A stretch of 64,000 bases of DNA from Bemisia tabaci (GCF_918797505.1 NC_092801.1:40106517-40170516), one strand, 5' to 3'; positions 20,535 through 31,879 are shown, counted from the first letter of the stretch. Notes: a model not told the origin generated them from the letters alone. A program made the numbers and translations.

Positions 20535-22628
20535 GTAAGTAAAAAAAAGTGATAAATAAAGAGATGAATGATGGATGCACGCAAGAAAATTTTATAAAAA
20601 CTTCAAGGAATGATGTTGATTTTTAGTTTCTCAAGAAAATAAAATGGGAGGGGGTATTTTAAAACACCTCAAATGAGATACCTGGTTTGGCAATGTCACT
20701 GTCGGTACGTAAGAGTAAGAAAACAATCAGTGAATCAGCACCTCCCTTCCAACGATATTTAAGTCTTTCTAAAAGTTTGAACCAGCACTAAGCGGAAATC
20801 TTTAAACCTGCATTAGTTAATGTTTATTCAGTTTTTTTAAAATATATTTTTCCAATCACGTAATTATCAGAGGCGAAAAACGTTTACATCTACTGATTGT
20901 GAAACAATATTTTCAAGCCTAGAGTAAAAAATTCCAACTTTTTCCAGACCATTCCTGCCGCGCCGACCCAAAGTTACGATGTGTTGCTAGATGAGCTTAT
21001 CGCTGCGGAAAACAGCAGAAAGACCGCGATAAAAAAAGCGAAGGAGGAGGCCGCGAAGAAAAAAAGTGATGGAATGAGCAAGTTTCTGGAGGCAGCTGGA
21101 GAAGTAGATGAGTCCCTCGTAAAGCTAAGAATTTACTTCGATGCTGGTAAGGCCGCGTTCGACGTCAACAAAGGCAAACTGAGCATACAGGAGGAAGGTG
21201 TAGCTGCGGTAAGTGCAACGTTATTTTCGCCTTCAATTTACTAAGCCAGAGTTCATCAGAGCTTATCGAGGCCAATATCTTGGACGCGATGCTACATAAT
21301 CTTTAAGGGAGGTCTGCTTGCTTTTGGACTCCCTGCTCAAGCAAAGATTAGAGAAGTTTAGCGATGAGAATGGAGTCCAATATCTTGGACGCGATGCTAC
21401 GTAATCACGAAGTGGGGCCTACTACCGCGCCGCGGGTGAAGCGGTGAGTGCCTAGAAATTCAAAACGCCTTCAATTCCGTGCGTATGCAACGCGGACATC
21501 CATGGAGTTCGTAAAGTTGCATCCAGGCGCTATAATGAAATTTGTTAAGTGCGCGTCGCATGCGATACTAACTGACGGCGCTTTACTTGTTTTTCCCACA
21601 TCTCAACTTGATTCGAGCACCGCTTATCGCGACATTGTCAATTTTCTGAAAAAAGCATTAATTGTTTAAAACGTTGCTGGTCCTGAGATAATATAGGTAT
21701 ATCTGAGCAAGATTTGTGGAGTTCTTTTTCATCCACTTTAAAGCGTCGTACTTTGCTGACATTTTTCCTGTATGGGAAAATACTTTTGACTTTTAAGTAC
21801 AACATTTTCATTGGCCAATTTTCGTTGACGGTCTAGATTTCCTTGCACGAAATACTAGTTAAAGCGCTGGCGAAAATGATGTGTACGAGTTTTTCAAGTT
21901 TCCTCTTATTTAGGTATGTGCGCTTTTTGGATGAGTCTCGATGCTGCACTGAAAAAAAATAATATGTTGTTTTAGCACCTGGGATGTTAAAAATGTGTCT
22001 GGTGATCCCAAGATGCTGCCTTTACTGCCCCCACAATTAATTTTACATCCTATGAATGCAAATTTAACTGCATGGGCAATCAAGGCAGCATCTCAGGATC
22101 ACCAGAAACATTTTTGTCATCCTAGGTGCTAAAACAGCATACCATTTTTTTCAGTGTGTTTATCTTTGCTTTATTGGGCTGTGCATAATTAAAATTATAT
22201 CTCACTTTTGGGATTTGCGCTTTTGGAAATTTGAGCTTCAGAATACCGTCTAAAAAACCAACGTTTTCGCTCACAAGAGCCGAGATTACATATTGAAAAA
22301 AAACAAGCGTCAAAATAAGTAAATGAGACTTTTTTTATGTGAAATATCCAGTTATAACCCATTTTTCAGTAGTGCAATAACTTCATTCCCACATCTGTTC
22401 CAGAAAACACAACTTCTTCAAGATCAAAATTACGTGCCCAATCAAATGGCTCGGCTGGCCGCAAGTCTCACAACTTTAGAAGCGAGAATGAATGATCTAA
22501 CCCCAGATGAGTGTAACAGTAGCAAGTTACGGGAAGTAGTTACTGCCCTTAGGCAAAGTGAACAAGTACTGGTTCCTATCACGAGCAAGTTTAGGATTGA
22601 ATGTGACAAAATAAAAGGAGCCGGGTAA
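20478..22628 (+). CDS. Copy B: small secreted helical protein, tandem family
   Basis: Exons 20478-20534, 20948-21208 and 22404-22628, introns phase 0 with GT-AG ends, 180 aa. Residues 1-19 (MTAALVCSILMVYTSIEAF) are a signal peptide with cleavage expected at the exon 1/2 junction. Exon 2 starts TIPAAPTQSYD and is a Lys/Ala/Glu-rich helix ending DAGKAAFDVNKGKLSIQEEG. Exon 3 begins KTQLLQDQNYVPNQMARLAA and ends KIKGAG. It is the most Lys-rich member, has lost the N-glycosylation sequon kept by the other copies (SDGMS in place of CNGTS), and has a two-residue insertion in exon 3 (DECNSSKL). I do not recognise the family. A secreted, possibly salivary, protein is only inference. AATAAA lies at 22782. 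Confidence 0.82.
20948..21208 (+). CDS. Copy B exon 2
   Basis: 87 codons between ttttccag and gtaagt, phase 0 on both sides. Same length as exon 2 of copies C, D and E. Confidence 0.85.
21947..22157. mobile_element. 211-bp foldback MITE in intron 2 of copy B
   Basis: CACTGAAAAAAAATAATATG at the left, ...TTTTTTTCAGTGTG at the right; the arms match through GTGATCCCAAGATGCTGCCT. Confidence 0.75.
22404..22628 (+). CDS. Copy B exon 3
   Basis: 74 residues and TAA, acceptor ctgttccag. Carries the family motif SEQVLVPITSKF. Confidence 0.85.
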   Translation, partial: KTQLLQDQNYVPNQMARLAASLTTLEARMNDLTPDECNSSKLREVVTALRQSEQVLVPITSKFRIECDKIKGAG

Positions 22629-22781
22629 ATCTTTGGAATATGAGTTTTATTTAAGATTTCTGGAGTTCAAGATTTCAGACACCACCAAGAAGTGCATCTC
22701 TTCTATCGCCGATGGATAGAATTCTACCCTACAATCCAAATAGCATAGATTGCCATTAATTAAGATTGCAATTAATTTGCA

Positions 22782-22787
22782 AATAAA
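22782..22787 (+). terminator. Polyadenylation signal AATAAA after copy B
   Basis: Hexamer about 155 nt after the copy B stop. Confidence 0.4.
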
Positions 22788-22789
22788 TA

Positions 22790-24140
22790 GTAAATTAATT
22801 ATTGCCTTACTTTGCTGATTAAACCGGTTCCTCTCATTAATAATTTTTTTCAAAAGTAAGTTGAAACATATTTTTCAACGCTGATTGCTTACCTTTCTTC
22901 CACATAAAACGCATTTCAATTGATTGCTTAAAATCGGCGTTAATCGATTAAATGATGTTAAAATATGGCAATTTCGTGGAAAAATTGCAATTTCATTGCG
23001 TAACATTGTAAAATCACTTCAATATTTTCGTCGCATTGGGGATAGTTGGGAGCAAGAAGCCAATAGCAGTATTTGGATAAAGTGAAAATATTAAGCATAC
23101 CGTAGATCGATTTATATTCAAGACTAGATCCGGGGGTTGAAATTCACAAATAGTTTGATTGGAAATGTCAAACATCTAAATTTCGTCAAATTGTGGTTCC
23201 AGTTATAATAATCGTTAAGTTGGGCATTTTGAACAGCTGGGTGAAAAATTGGATTTTGAATTACGACGGAAAACTTTCTAATAATGAAATGTAAATCCTA
23301 AAAATGAGTTGCTAATGATTTAGTTCATTTTTGTGCTAAAACGCATGAACTGTCAGAATTGAGGGGCCTGGAGGACAAGGCGCATTAGTGCAGTTTTTGA
23401 AAATATTGAATTATCAATGATTTCAAGTAAAACTAGTCTTAATGCATATTCTGTGAAAAATTCGCACCCATATTCCTATTTTTAAGCATCAAAAAGTCAG
23501 TTTGAACTTTCTCCCCGCCATTATTCTCCATGTAAGTTCGAAACTTCAAACACGTGTTTCTCAAAATAACAAGAACTGCTCTTATTCGGCATGACCTCCA
23601 ATCCCCTCAATTTTAAGTGGCTCCTTTTCAAACTATAAGTTTTTGAGCTTCGAACTTTGAAAGCACCATTACTTCGGTCCCACTGGACACTTTTTTGGAG
23701 GTATTTGGTTCCACAATGATCGTAAAGCTCTTTTTGGTGCTTTGTTATCAATCACTTGATTTTAAGTCTTTTGCTCTAAGATCTCCTTTCCTCGTAGATG
23801 GTTGCATTGAACCTTAGATTGGATATGTAAATTGTACTTAGCATACATTTAAGTGTTCGGTTTTACCTCGATCAGTAATTTTAACTTTCCCGAGATCAGT
23901 GATATTGTGTCAAAAGACTTCGTGAACTTCCCGGACTGTCAATGTCAATCACATTATCTTGTCGAAGCAAAAGAAAAATTTCAAGAAAAATGGATTTGAG
24001 CGTAATATCCGTAGACATTTGAAACCATTTCGTGCGACACACTTGTAAACACACGCGCATACACCCACCAAAAAAGAGAATAAATAATTGGGCCTAGAAG
24101 CAACGTTGAATGGATGTGCTTAACTCCTCGTGAATGACTG
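22790..24140. repeat. Spacer between copies B and C with one foldback element
   Basis: A foldback unit at 23357-23612 (AATTGAGGGGCCTGGAGGAC and complement) is the only structure I can name. Its relatives are at 36109-36604 and, as a fragment, near 26085. Confidence 0.5.
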
Positions 24141-24145
24141 TTGGG

Positions 24146-24175
24146 GCGTATCAGATTGTTTTGATAAGCTCTGAC
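24146..24175 (+). promoter_or_regulatory. Conserved start block upstream of copy C
   Basis: GCGTATCAGATTGTTTTGAT then AAGCTCTGAC, 85 nt before the ATG. Confidence 0.5.
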
Positions 24176-24230
24176 CATGCTTGTTTTATTTACTTTGTTC
24201 TTTATCTACAATTGCAAGTGCACGAAAAGT

Positions 24231-24287
24231 ATGACCGCAGCTTTGGGATGCTCCATTGCGTTGATCTTCATTTCTATTGAGGCCTCG
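24231..24287 (+). CDS. Copy C exon 1: signal peptide
   Basis: 19 codons ending GAG GCC TCG, donor gtaagt. An upstream in-frame ATG at about 24178 exists but lies right behind the start block and is not shared, so the ATG at 24231 is preferred. Confidence 0.82.
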
Positions 24288-26639
24288 GTAAGTGTAAATA
24301 GTGGTGACCTAGGTGATAAAAAATCAACATATATCCAAAGAAGTGATAAAATATCCAAAGAAATACTCGCATTTCTGCGTTTTCAAAAATTTCAAGCAGG
24401 GCAAAGACATAATTTATTGAAAATTGTTTTTCTGACTTTTTTAGTCCCTTCATATGTATATTGTTTTTTTCTTTAAATAAACAAATCACACTTAATGAGC
24501 AGGGATGAAAACTATAATCCTGGACACTATTAACGAAATGTTTGGCAAAAAGCAGAACTTCCACTCTAATATTTTTTGCGTATGTAGTTAAAAAAAGTGA
24601 AGCAATGGAGACTATATTTACGTGAGCTTGAACATTTGTAATCCCTCTGTTTTACAGCCGACCCCTGTACCGCAGAGCAAAAGTTATGATGAATTATTAG
24701 ATACGCTCAGAGCTTTAGAGACTAATAGGAAGTCCTTACTAAAGAAAGCGGTTGAGGAGGCCGCGAATCAAAAATGTAACGGAACCAGCAAATTCCTAGA
24801 AATCATTGAAATAGCGGATGAGGTCCTTGTGAGCATACGAGATTACTTTGAGGCTGGTAAGCTCATGCTCGATCTTAACAAGGGAAAATTGAGCATCTAT
24901 CAACCGGATGTAATTGCGGTAAGTGCACCATTACTTTGTATCTTAAATTCATTGAGTCTTAATGAGTTTATAGAAGTTATATAGAGTTTATATAGAACAT
25001 GGATACAGAAAAAAGTTAGGTCAGTTATGACGAGAAAGTTCAATTCAGGTTCGAGTCAAATACTTACGTCAAATTTTAAGCGTTTGGTTGCGCGTGCACC
25101 TCGCTGCAGCACAATAAAAGCACAAAATGTAAAAGAAAAAATTAAAGTGCTTTGGAAATCATTAAATTTGACACGGAACCACCAATATTTCAAAAACACT
25201 CATTATATTACTATTCTCTTTTGATAAATTGATACATATTATTCCCCATCAATTTAAATGAGAATAATCAATGCAGAGTGTGCAAACATTTCAAAATCAT
25301 GAGTTAAAAACCGCTGACTATGCGAGTATAAATATTAAAGCCTAACAGAGCGGAGCGGCGTGTTGCCAGCGCGAGAAGCTCACTGGCGCCTACAAACCTA
25401 AGTGAATACTTCACGCATTGCACAATGCTTGAAGTATCCACTTAGGTTTGTAGGCGCCAATGCGCGTTTCGGGCTGGCCGCCCGCCCGCCGTGCGGCGGC
25501 GCCTGAGCAACTATTTCACAACAGAGGTGTTGCACAGTATTATACGAAATTGAGCATATTAAGAATGACAGGTATCCTTTAAAAGTACAGATCTTTCTTC
25601 GCAAAATAAATCAAGATACTTATCGTACACCGGAAAAATCTAAGAGCCTTTAGCAGAGGCAAATACAGAGGTTTATCCAGTCCAGGTATAACAAGGTGGG
25701 AAAATCTTCAGAGATAATTAAGTCCTGTTACACCAAAGAGCTGTAGAGAGTTTTAGTGAATTTTTTCTCATGGAATTGACGCTCCCCCATTTTTACCAAA
25801 ACTCTCAACTATATATTATTCTCCGTTGGACGAAACAGACAAAACAAAAAAAACAAGCAAACCCTCATTCTTCCAAGACATTTTACATTTTCATCCAAAA
25901 ACGTCGTGAGCAATTGTCGTTTGTATTTACATGTGGGCCAATTAACTTTGGGTCTCAACTGGCACGTGGACCAAAAATCCCGTGCCGAAAAAACGCGTGG
26001 ACGAAAATTACTGGAACAAACAGGTGCGCGGACAAAAAATCGTTGACGAAATGTCCTATAACCCCGCCATAGGGATTCCGAAACTTCAAACACGCATTTT
26101 TCGACATAGCAAAAACTGCACTTATGCGTATCGTCCTCAAAGCCCCCCAAAAGAGAAATACAAGCTTTGGAACAAAGAAATGATAAAAAAAAAAAAAAAA
26201 AAAAAAAAAATTGTGAGGGCTTTTTCTTGAGAAAAATATCGTCTTGTAATACATCTCATGAGGTATAAAATAGAGATAGAAAAGGCTGGGGCGAGGTTGA
26301 AAAAGCACAATAATTTACTAAAAACTGGACATTTCGACCGGTCTCCCGATCATTATCAACCGTCCACAAGATATGTTTAGTTGTCTTACAACTTAATTTC
26401 AATTTTCATTCCAGAAAACGCAGCCCCTGCGAGATGAGCATTACTTGCAAAATAAAATGGTTCAGCTGTCCTTCACTCTCAAACGCTTACAGGCTCAAAT
26501 GGATGATCTATCCGAAGAAAATCTACTTTCACTGAAGCCAGTGATCGTCGCTTTCAAGCAGAGCGAGAAAGCACTGAATCCAATCGCAAAGAAATTCACG
26601 AGTGATTTGATTAAATTGCGAAAGACTGCCGTGCAATAA
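24231..26639 (+). CDS. Copy C: small secreted helical protein, tandem family
   Basis: Exons 24231-24287, 24658-24918 and 26415-26639, phase 0 introns, 180 aa. Signal peptide MTAALGCSIALIFISIEAS, then a Pro/Ser linker PTPVPQSKSYDELLDTLRAL. The first helical segment holds the sequon CNGTS (Asn60) and SIRDYFEAGKLMLDLNKGKL. Exon 3 starts KTQPLRDEHYLQNKMVQLSF and contains SEKALNPIAKKF, ending RKTAVQ. The only cysteine outside the signal peptide is the one beside the sequon, so internal disulfides are not expected. No AATAAA is seen in the 180 bp after the stop, where the segmental duplicate begins; this copy may use a variant signal. Confidence 0.85.
24658..24918 (+). CDS. Copy C exon 2
   Basis: 87 codons between gttttacag and gtaagt, phase 0 in and out. 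Confidence 0.87.
25251..25640 (+). repeat. Dispersed repeat carrying the 76-bp palindrome, in intron 2 of copy C
   Basis: Starts near AATTTAAATGAGAATAATCA; palindrome at 25384-25459; shared with 56263 onward and 59085 onward. A further 165-bp block at 25875-26045 (CATTTTCATCCAAAAACGTC) recurs at 57085-57245 after the same repeat. Confidence 0.65.
25384..25459. repeat. 76-bp palindrome, third copy
   Basis: TGGCGCCTACAAACCTAAGT to ACTTAGGTTTGTAGGCGCCA. Confidence 0.78.
26415..26639 (+). CDS. Copy C exon 3
   Basis: 74 residues plus TAA, acceptor cattccag. Confidence 0.87.
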   Translation, partial: KTQPLRDEHYLQNKMVQLSFTLKRLQAQMDDLSEENLLSLKPVIVAFKQSEKALNPIAKKFTSDLIKLRKTAVQ

Positions 26640-27210
26640 GCGCGATTCACAGATTCAGAGGAAACTACTTTGGGTGGATACTGTGTGAACTGAGCTGGTA
26701 AATATCCTCGATTTCTTAATTGAACATTTATTGAAGGAGTTATGACTGAATAATCTACGCTGCTAAAATCCATGTGCTTTAATGGGAAAGACCGCCAAAT
26801 GATGCCATAAAGTTCTAAAATTTTTTGTTTTTAATTTACTCACAAGAGTACATCTCGACACTCATTTAAAAGGGTTGTCACTCATTCCTCTGTATCCATT
26901 ATTTACCTGACGTGGAGATGTTGAGAGAGGGCGGTTGACAGCAAGGACCTTGACCGAAGGTCTTTTTTCATCTTCAAAATGGGGCCTAAAGGTCATCAAA
27001 AAATGCAAGTTGTTGCGTACCAAGCAAGTTTCGAGCGTCATAGATTCGCGTTCGCGTAATGGACATTAGTATTGAGGATTATTGCTGGAAAAAATGGAAA
27101 AATTGTTTTAACATAGTACACATATTCCATGGCACTTACACGAATTTGAAATGTTTTTCATGCCTCTGGCGTTGAATTGTATAACCTGCGCCAACTCGGT
27201 CCCACAGAAC

Positions 27211-27374
27211 CAGTGGCGTGGCCTGAATAATCGATTATCGATATCTCGCCATTTAAACCTATGGTAAAGAATCGATTGCTAAGGTGTTCGCTGCGAACAC
27301 CCTGATAATCGATCTTTTTTCATAGGTTTAAATGGCATAACAATCGGTATATCGCAATTCACGCCACGCCACTG
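27211..27374 (+). mobile_element. Intact 164-bp hAT-like MITE with 8-bp target duplication
   Basis: Ends CAGTGGCGTGGC / GCCACGCCACTG, flanked by CACAGAAC at 27203-27210 and 27375-27382. The homologous stretch near 12750 has no insert. An 8-bp duplication with CAGTGGCG ends is typical of hAT elements. Confidence 0.85.
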
Positions 27375-27409
27375 CACAGAACAGGATTATCTGTATCTGT
27401 TTACATTCA

Positions 27410-27576
27410 GTTTATTGGAAAAAGAAGCTTTATTGTCATTATTTGAGCCATTCGAGGCAAGCAACACGAGCTCTATTCCACCATTTCGAAGTTTAAAGAA
27501 ATATTTTTGCAAATATTCAAATTTACATCAGTGCTCCAAACTTTTTCCCCTAACTCTATTGATGATGTTTTGTTGA
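27410..27576 (+). pseudogene. Decayed copy of the membrane-protein last exon
   Basis: Matches 12790-12953 (shared LSLFEP.E core) but has lost the clean acceptor, carries a 6-nt difference and a 1-nt frameshift, and ends ATGATGTTTTGTTGA. No copies of exons 1-4 lie nearby. It belongs to a segmental duplication with matching blocks at roughly 11.1-13.6 kb and 26.7-28.2 kb. Confidence 0.6.
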
Positions 27577-28756
27577 ATCTAGAGGATAATTAACGTGTGT
27601 AAAATATTTTAGAAATAATTGAAATTCAAATTTTTCTCTTCCCGAAATTTTGTGATGGAGTAAGTTTTGACTCAACTAGATGTGAGCGCGCAATTTTTTT
27701 GGTTCTTTTCTCTTTGGGAGGGGGGGGGGGGGCATCTACATCTTGAGCCCTAGATCAGAAGTCACTCGATGTTTGAGGTTGTTGATTGGCGTAAAAATGG
27801 TTTCTTTTCGGTCTATCGGAAGATAGGTTTTAACTAGTTTCCTCAGTTATGAAAATTTGAATTTGTCGATATAATGACCGACCGTTACAGCATGGGCTGT
27901 GGTGCCGTGTTACACTTTCCCTTAATGAATATCAATTCAAAATTTACAGTTTTTATACCCATCAGTCATTAATATTACGATGTTTTTTTTTTTAAACCAA
28001 CGGATGCAATGAATGAAAGAAAAAATTAATCACAGGTTGCTTTTTTTTATAAAAAATTTAACCGATAAATTGAATTGGCGAAAACTATATTAGCCGAAAG
28101 TAGCGGTTCGTCATCATCAATTGAGCCAATCCCTTATTTGGTTTTTCATTTTTTCCTCCCCTTGGCTCTTTATCGTCGATCCTCTGACGCAATGTCCTAC
28201 CTCAATTTTCACTTGAACCCTGTGCTCCGTATGACTAGATGCTTTCCGCGGCTCAGAGCGGCATGAAACGTAAGAGAGAAATGAAAGATTGGAAATTCCA
28301 GTGAAATATTTCATGAAATTTCACGAGGCTGTGAAATATTTCATACGTTTCAGGGGCTAGATTGTGCAATATCCGCACTCAAACACACAAAAATAGAAGA
28401 AAGTCACAATTATTACATTTTGCGAGATATAAAAAGGAATCTATATTTTTTAATATCTTTCATAAATTTCTAAAATTTCATGAAATTTTGCCACCCTACC
28501 GCGGGTCATGTGGAAATAGGGATCCGCCCTTACGTCAGATGAGCGACGTTATGTGCCAAGATTGCTCCCGGAAATTTGATCTGAAAATATCGGTTGGTCC
28601 CTCCGGCTAACGGGGACGAGGAAGAGGAGGAGAGAAGGGGAGGGAGAAATTGTGAGCAAAAGGGGCTGTAAGTATTTTTCATTTTTTTTTTTTTTTGTAT
28701 CCCTCAAGTTCAGATCCTCCTTTGGCTCAAGGTTAATGCCACATGCCATCAGGCAG

Positions 28757-28914
28757 CGGCGCGGCGAGGCGTGAATGATCGATTCTCGATATTTCCCTAT
28801 TTGAAGCTATGGTAAAAAATCGATTTTTAAGATACCTGTGAATCGATCCTTTTCCAAAGGTTTAAATAAAGGAATCGATATATCGCAAAGCGAGCCACGC
28901 CACTACAGTCAGGT
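28757..28914 (+). mobile_element. hAT-like MITE between copies C and D
   Basis: GGCGTGAATGATCGATTCTC to GAGCCACGCCACTAC; same family as 27211-27374. Confidence 0.62.
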
Positions 28915-29212
28915 GAATTGAACTCAAATAAAAGAGTTAAGGTATGACAGTCTCAGAATTAGGTCAACCTCACCTGCTCTTGCTCAGCTGCTACCAAAAC
29001 AAGTGGTCTGCCGTCGTCCATTTACGCATTCTTGAGTTGTCAAACTGGCGAAAAAAAGAAGAAAATAAAGTCCCTGTAAAATTGTTGAATTGATGTGTTC
29101 ATCATCTACATCCAGGACTATTTGAACGAGTTCAACAGAGATCAACCGAGTTACAACGACGCTTCAATCTGTTTTTCATCTTCGAAATGAGACTTGTTTT
29201 TTCAGTAAATTT

Positions 29213-29242
29213 GGGCGCATATGATTGTTCTTGATAAGCTCG
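29213..29242 (+). promoter_or_regulatory. Diverged start block upstream of copy D
   Basis: GCGCATATGATTGTTCTTGA then TAAGCTC, 82 nt before the ATG. TGATAAG is kept, but the TCAGATT of the other copies is now TATGATT, so the initiator-like part is lost. Confidence 0.45.
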
Positions 29243-29294
29243 ATTCCTGTTCCTTTCAATTTGTTTCTTACCCATTTAATCCTGCACTGAAAGT

Positions 29295-29354
29295 ATGACT
29301 GCAGCTCATCTGGTATGCTCTGCCGCATTGATCCTTGCATATACTGAGGCCTCG
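29295..29354 (+). CDS. Copy D exon 1: signal peptide
   Basis: 20 codons, donor gtaagt, ending ACT GAG GCC TCG as in its sisters. Confidence 0.8.
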
Positions 29355-31812
29355 GTAAGTGAAAAAATAGTGTATTTTCTTCGGAAAATACACTGAAAGT
29401 GATCATTTGTGTAGTAAAAAACCTCGAGAATATAGGTGAGCAAGTGAGAAAAACTTGACATATTTTCAGCACTTTTGTAGCGATATTTGAAGTAAGTAAG
29501 AATATCACTTAAAAATCAAGTCTCAAGGGTACCCTAGCGTAAATATTACCTTGCGGTGAGCTAACCATCACCTTGCGGCAAGGTATCGGCCTTGCCGCCC
29601 TATCCGAGCCCTCACCGAGCTAGTTCATGGAACTCGACGACCGGGAATAAAACCGTATGACAACACTGTAGACCCAAATCCAGGCGGAGGTTGCGAAAAA
29701 GGCGACACAGCATCGGGAAATACCACGCGTTGGGTACGCTTTTCGTCTCCAGCGTTGCCATGCATAATTATTCCCAGTCGTTAAGTTCCACGAACTGACC
29801 CGGCGAGGGCTCGGATAGGGCTCGAAGAGGGTGGCAAGGCCGACACCTTGCCGCAAGGTGATGGTTAGCTCACCGCAAGGTAATATTTTCTCTAGGGTAT
29901 ACTTGGGTCTCCTAAATTGTGAAAGTACCTATCGGTATATTGTCGGTGAAACTGCCAAAACTCGAAATTCGGTAGCAACGCCATAGCCTTCCTATCACTG
30001 TCATAATTTATTTTCTGAACGGATAACACTCAAAGTCATTTCTTGAAAGTTCCCCTGATTTGTATTATCCGTGTGAAAGATTTTCTGTAGCGCAGAAAAA
30101 ATTTCAAGCAAAAATTGTGATGGTTTGTCCTCTTTTGATAAAAAAAAGCGAGAGCAAAGATTTGTAACAAATAAGACGAGATTCTTGTTTTTGCATTTTC
30201 ACCGCCAATATACTTACAAAAAAATTATTAAATGCATAATTATACGAAAATAATATTTTTTGGTGAAATAATGCTCTGTTGGACGTCTTGTCTGGTTTCG
30301 GCCAAAAAAAAAACACATTTTTTCGATCTAAAATTGTGTTCATATACGTCGTTTGAAAAATATACTCTACGAAAAGTTCATAGTTTTATGCTTTATTTTG
30401 AACTTAAGTAGTTAAAACTTTTATTTTTCGCAGCCAACTCCTACCACTTTACATGTCAAAAATTATGACGAATTGTTAGAGTCACTCAGAGTCTTAGAGA
30501 CCGATAGGAAGGCTTTGATAAGAGGAGTGATTGAGAAGGTAGAGAACAGCAAAAGCAATTTAACAAGTATATTCTTGAAGATCGCAGAAGAAACGGATGA
30601 TTTACTTGTGAAAATTCGGAACTACTTCGATGCCGGTAAGCTCCTGTTCGACGTCGAAAAAGGCAAATCAAAGCCAGCTGGAGATTTTTATCCGGTAAGA
30701 GAAACACTAAATTTTACTTCGAAATAATCGAGTAAGAGCCAAAAATATTCGCACAAGAAAAAAAAAATCGAGTTAGGATAATTAATTCTGTTGTTCGGCA
30801 AAAAGCATGGAGAAAGAAAGACGAGAGAAAAAAGTTAAATCTCTTATAATATTCTTGCCTGTACCACATTTTTGAATTGACGGGCATAGCTTGGTATACG
30901 ATTTGCTGAGACGATTTAGTATACCCAACCTCAAGCCTCTATTCCTTTTTTGGTTTAATAAGTTACGAAAATATTGTTTGAAAGTTAAATGAAATTTTTG
31001 GAAAATTTCAGATGTTTATAATTCATATAACCGCCCCCAAGTTTCAAACCTTTTCCAAAATATGGACACTACAAAACCAGACGCGCTCAGTATTTGGTCT
31101 GACTCCAAAAATTAGAGTAAAAACCGTAAAACTTGGGCAGAGTCTCCTGCGTCTCTCATGCCACACAAACTTATCACAAAGCAGCCCGTTAGCTGTAACG
31201 CGTAAATTCAAGGTATGCTGAAAAAATGGAAAATCGAAACGGAATTTCAAAAACTAGTTTAAACTTTTTCAAACTATGAGATCCCATGTAATTTTCCAAC
31301 GTTCATTTCATATGGCTATTTTATGAATATGCATGAAGGATATGTTCAAAAAAATCCAACTTAATTATTTCAATTTATCCTCGTTAGGTACCTAACTGGA
31401 CATTGCGCTGAGAAGCAATTGCGCTCTTACTTATTGCAAGAACACGATTTTTAAAAGAAAAAAGTTTGACCGTCTAGCTATCATGGTTAAGAAAGAAATT
31501 ATTTTGCGCCAAAAAACTGTGTTTATTTACATTTTACAATTCAGTAGTACAATGAATTATTTTTACCTTTATTTTTTTTTTTTTTTTTTTTTTTTTTAGA
31601 GAACACAGATCCTCCAAATTGGGGATTATTTACAAAATAAAATGATTCAGGTGGCTGCAAACCTTAAAACTTTAGAAGCTCAAATGGAAGATCTAGCAAC
31701 GAATGAGGTCGCCATGATGAGGCCAGTAATCAACATTCTGAATAAAAGTGACCAAGCGCTAATTCCAATCACGAGAAAGTTTGTGAATGAAATGGGGCTC
31801 ACGGACACGTAG
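29295..31812 (+). CDS. Copy D: small secreted helical protein, tandem family
   Basis: Exons 29295-29354, 30434-30694 and 31600-31812, phase 0 introns, 177 aa. Signal peptide of 20 residues (MTAAHLVCSALILAYTEAS-like, with one extra residue). Exon 2 begins PTPTTLHVKNYDELLESLRV, has sequon NLT (Asn62) and the core KIRNYFDAGKLLFDVEKGKS. Exon 3 starts RTQILQIGDYLQNKMIQVAA, contains SDQALIPITRKF and ends early at GLTDT, four residues shorter than B, C and E. It shares the RTQ/VEDYL-GDYL start of exon 3 and the SDQAL motif with copy A, so A and D look like one subgroup and B, C and E another. A run of about 28 T precedes the exon 3 acceptor. AATAAA lies at 31870. Confidence 0.83.
29530..29899. mobile_element. 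370-bp foldback element in intron 1 of copy D
   Basis: TACCCTAGCGTAAATATTAC and complement-like end; the arms contain repeated CCTTGCGG blocks. A long match, including GCTCGGATAGGGC against GCCCTATCCGAGC, supports it. Confidence 0.75.
30434..30694 (+). CDS. Copy D exon 2
   Basis: 87 codons between tttttcgcag and gtaaga, phase 0 in and out. Confidence 0.85.
31600..31812 (+). CDS. Copy D exon 3
   Basis: 70 residues and TAG after a very long poly-T tract ending in tttag. Short enough to be missed by a plain ORF scan, but collinear with exon 3 of copy A. Confidence 0.83.
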   Translation, partial: RTQILQIGDYLQNKMIQVAANLKTLEAQMEDLATNEVAMMRPVINILNKSDQALIPITRKFVNEMGLTDT

Positions 31813-31869
31813 GATCACGATACTGAGCGTTTTGATCACACACTTACGATTTTGAAAATTACGAGAACA

Positions 31870-31875
31870 AATAAA
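31870..31875 (+). terminator. Polyadenylation signal AATAAA after copy D
   Basis: Hexamer 58 nt after the copy D stop. Confidence 0.5.
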
Positions 31876-31879
31876 ATCA

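Larger units (their letters stand above)
26660..28230 (+). repeat. Segmental duplicate of the 11.1-13.6 kb region
   Basis: Collinear similarity to the 3' half of the membrane-protein locus, for example GACAGCAAGGACCTTGACCG-type blocks at 12108 and 26938 and the 3' flank near 13489 and 28071. The left copy holds an extra TA-duplicating element (12241-12605); the right copy holds a hAT-like MITE (27211-27374). It begins straight after the stop of copy C. Confidence 0.7.

Noticed and set aside
24178..24230. Upstream in-frame ATG giving copy C a longer N-terminus
   Set aside because: Not conserved in the sisters and directly behind the putative transcription start; the ATG at 24231 gives the shared signal peptide.
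25770..26308. Overlapping open frames of 82-117 codons on both strands
   Set aside because: They cover the 165-bp dispersed block also found at 57085-57245 and a 26-A run inside intron 2 of copy C.
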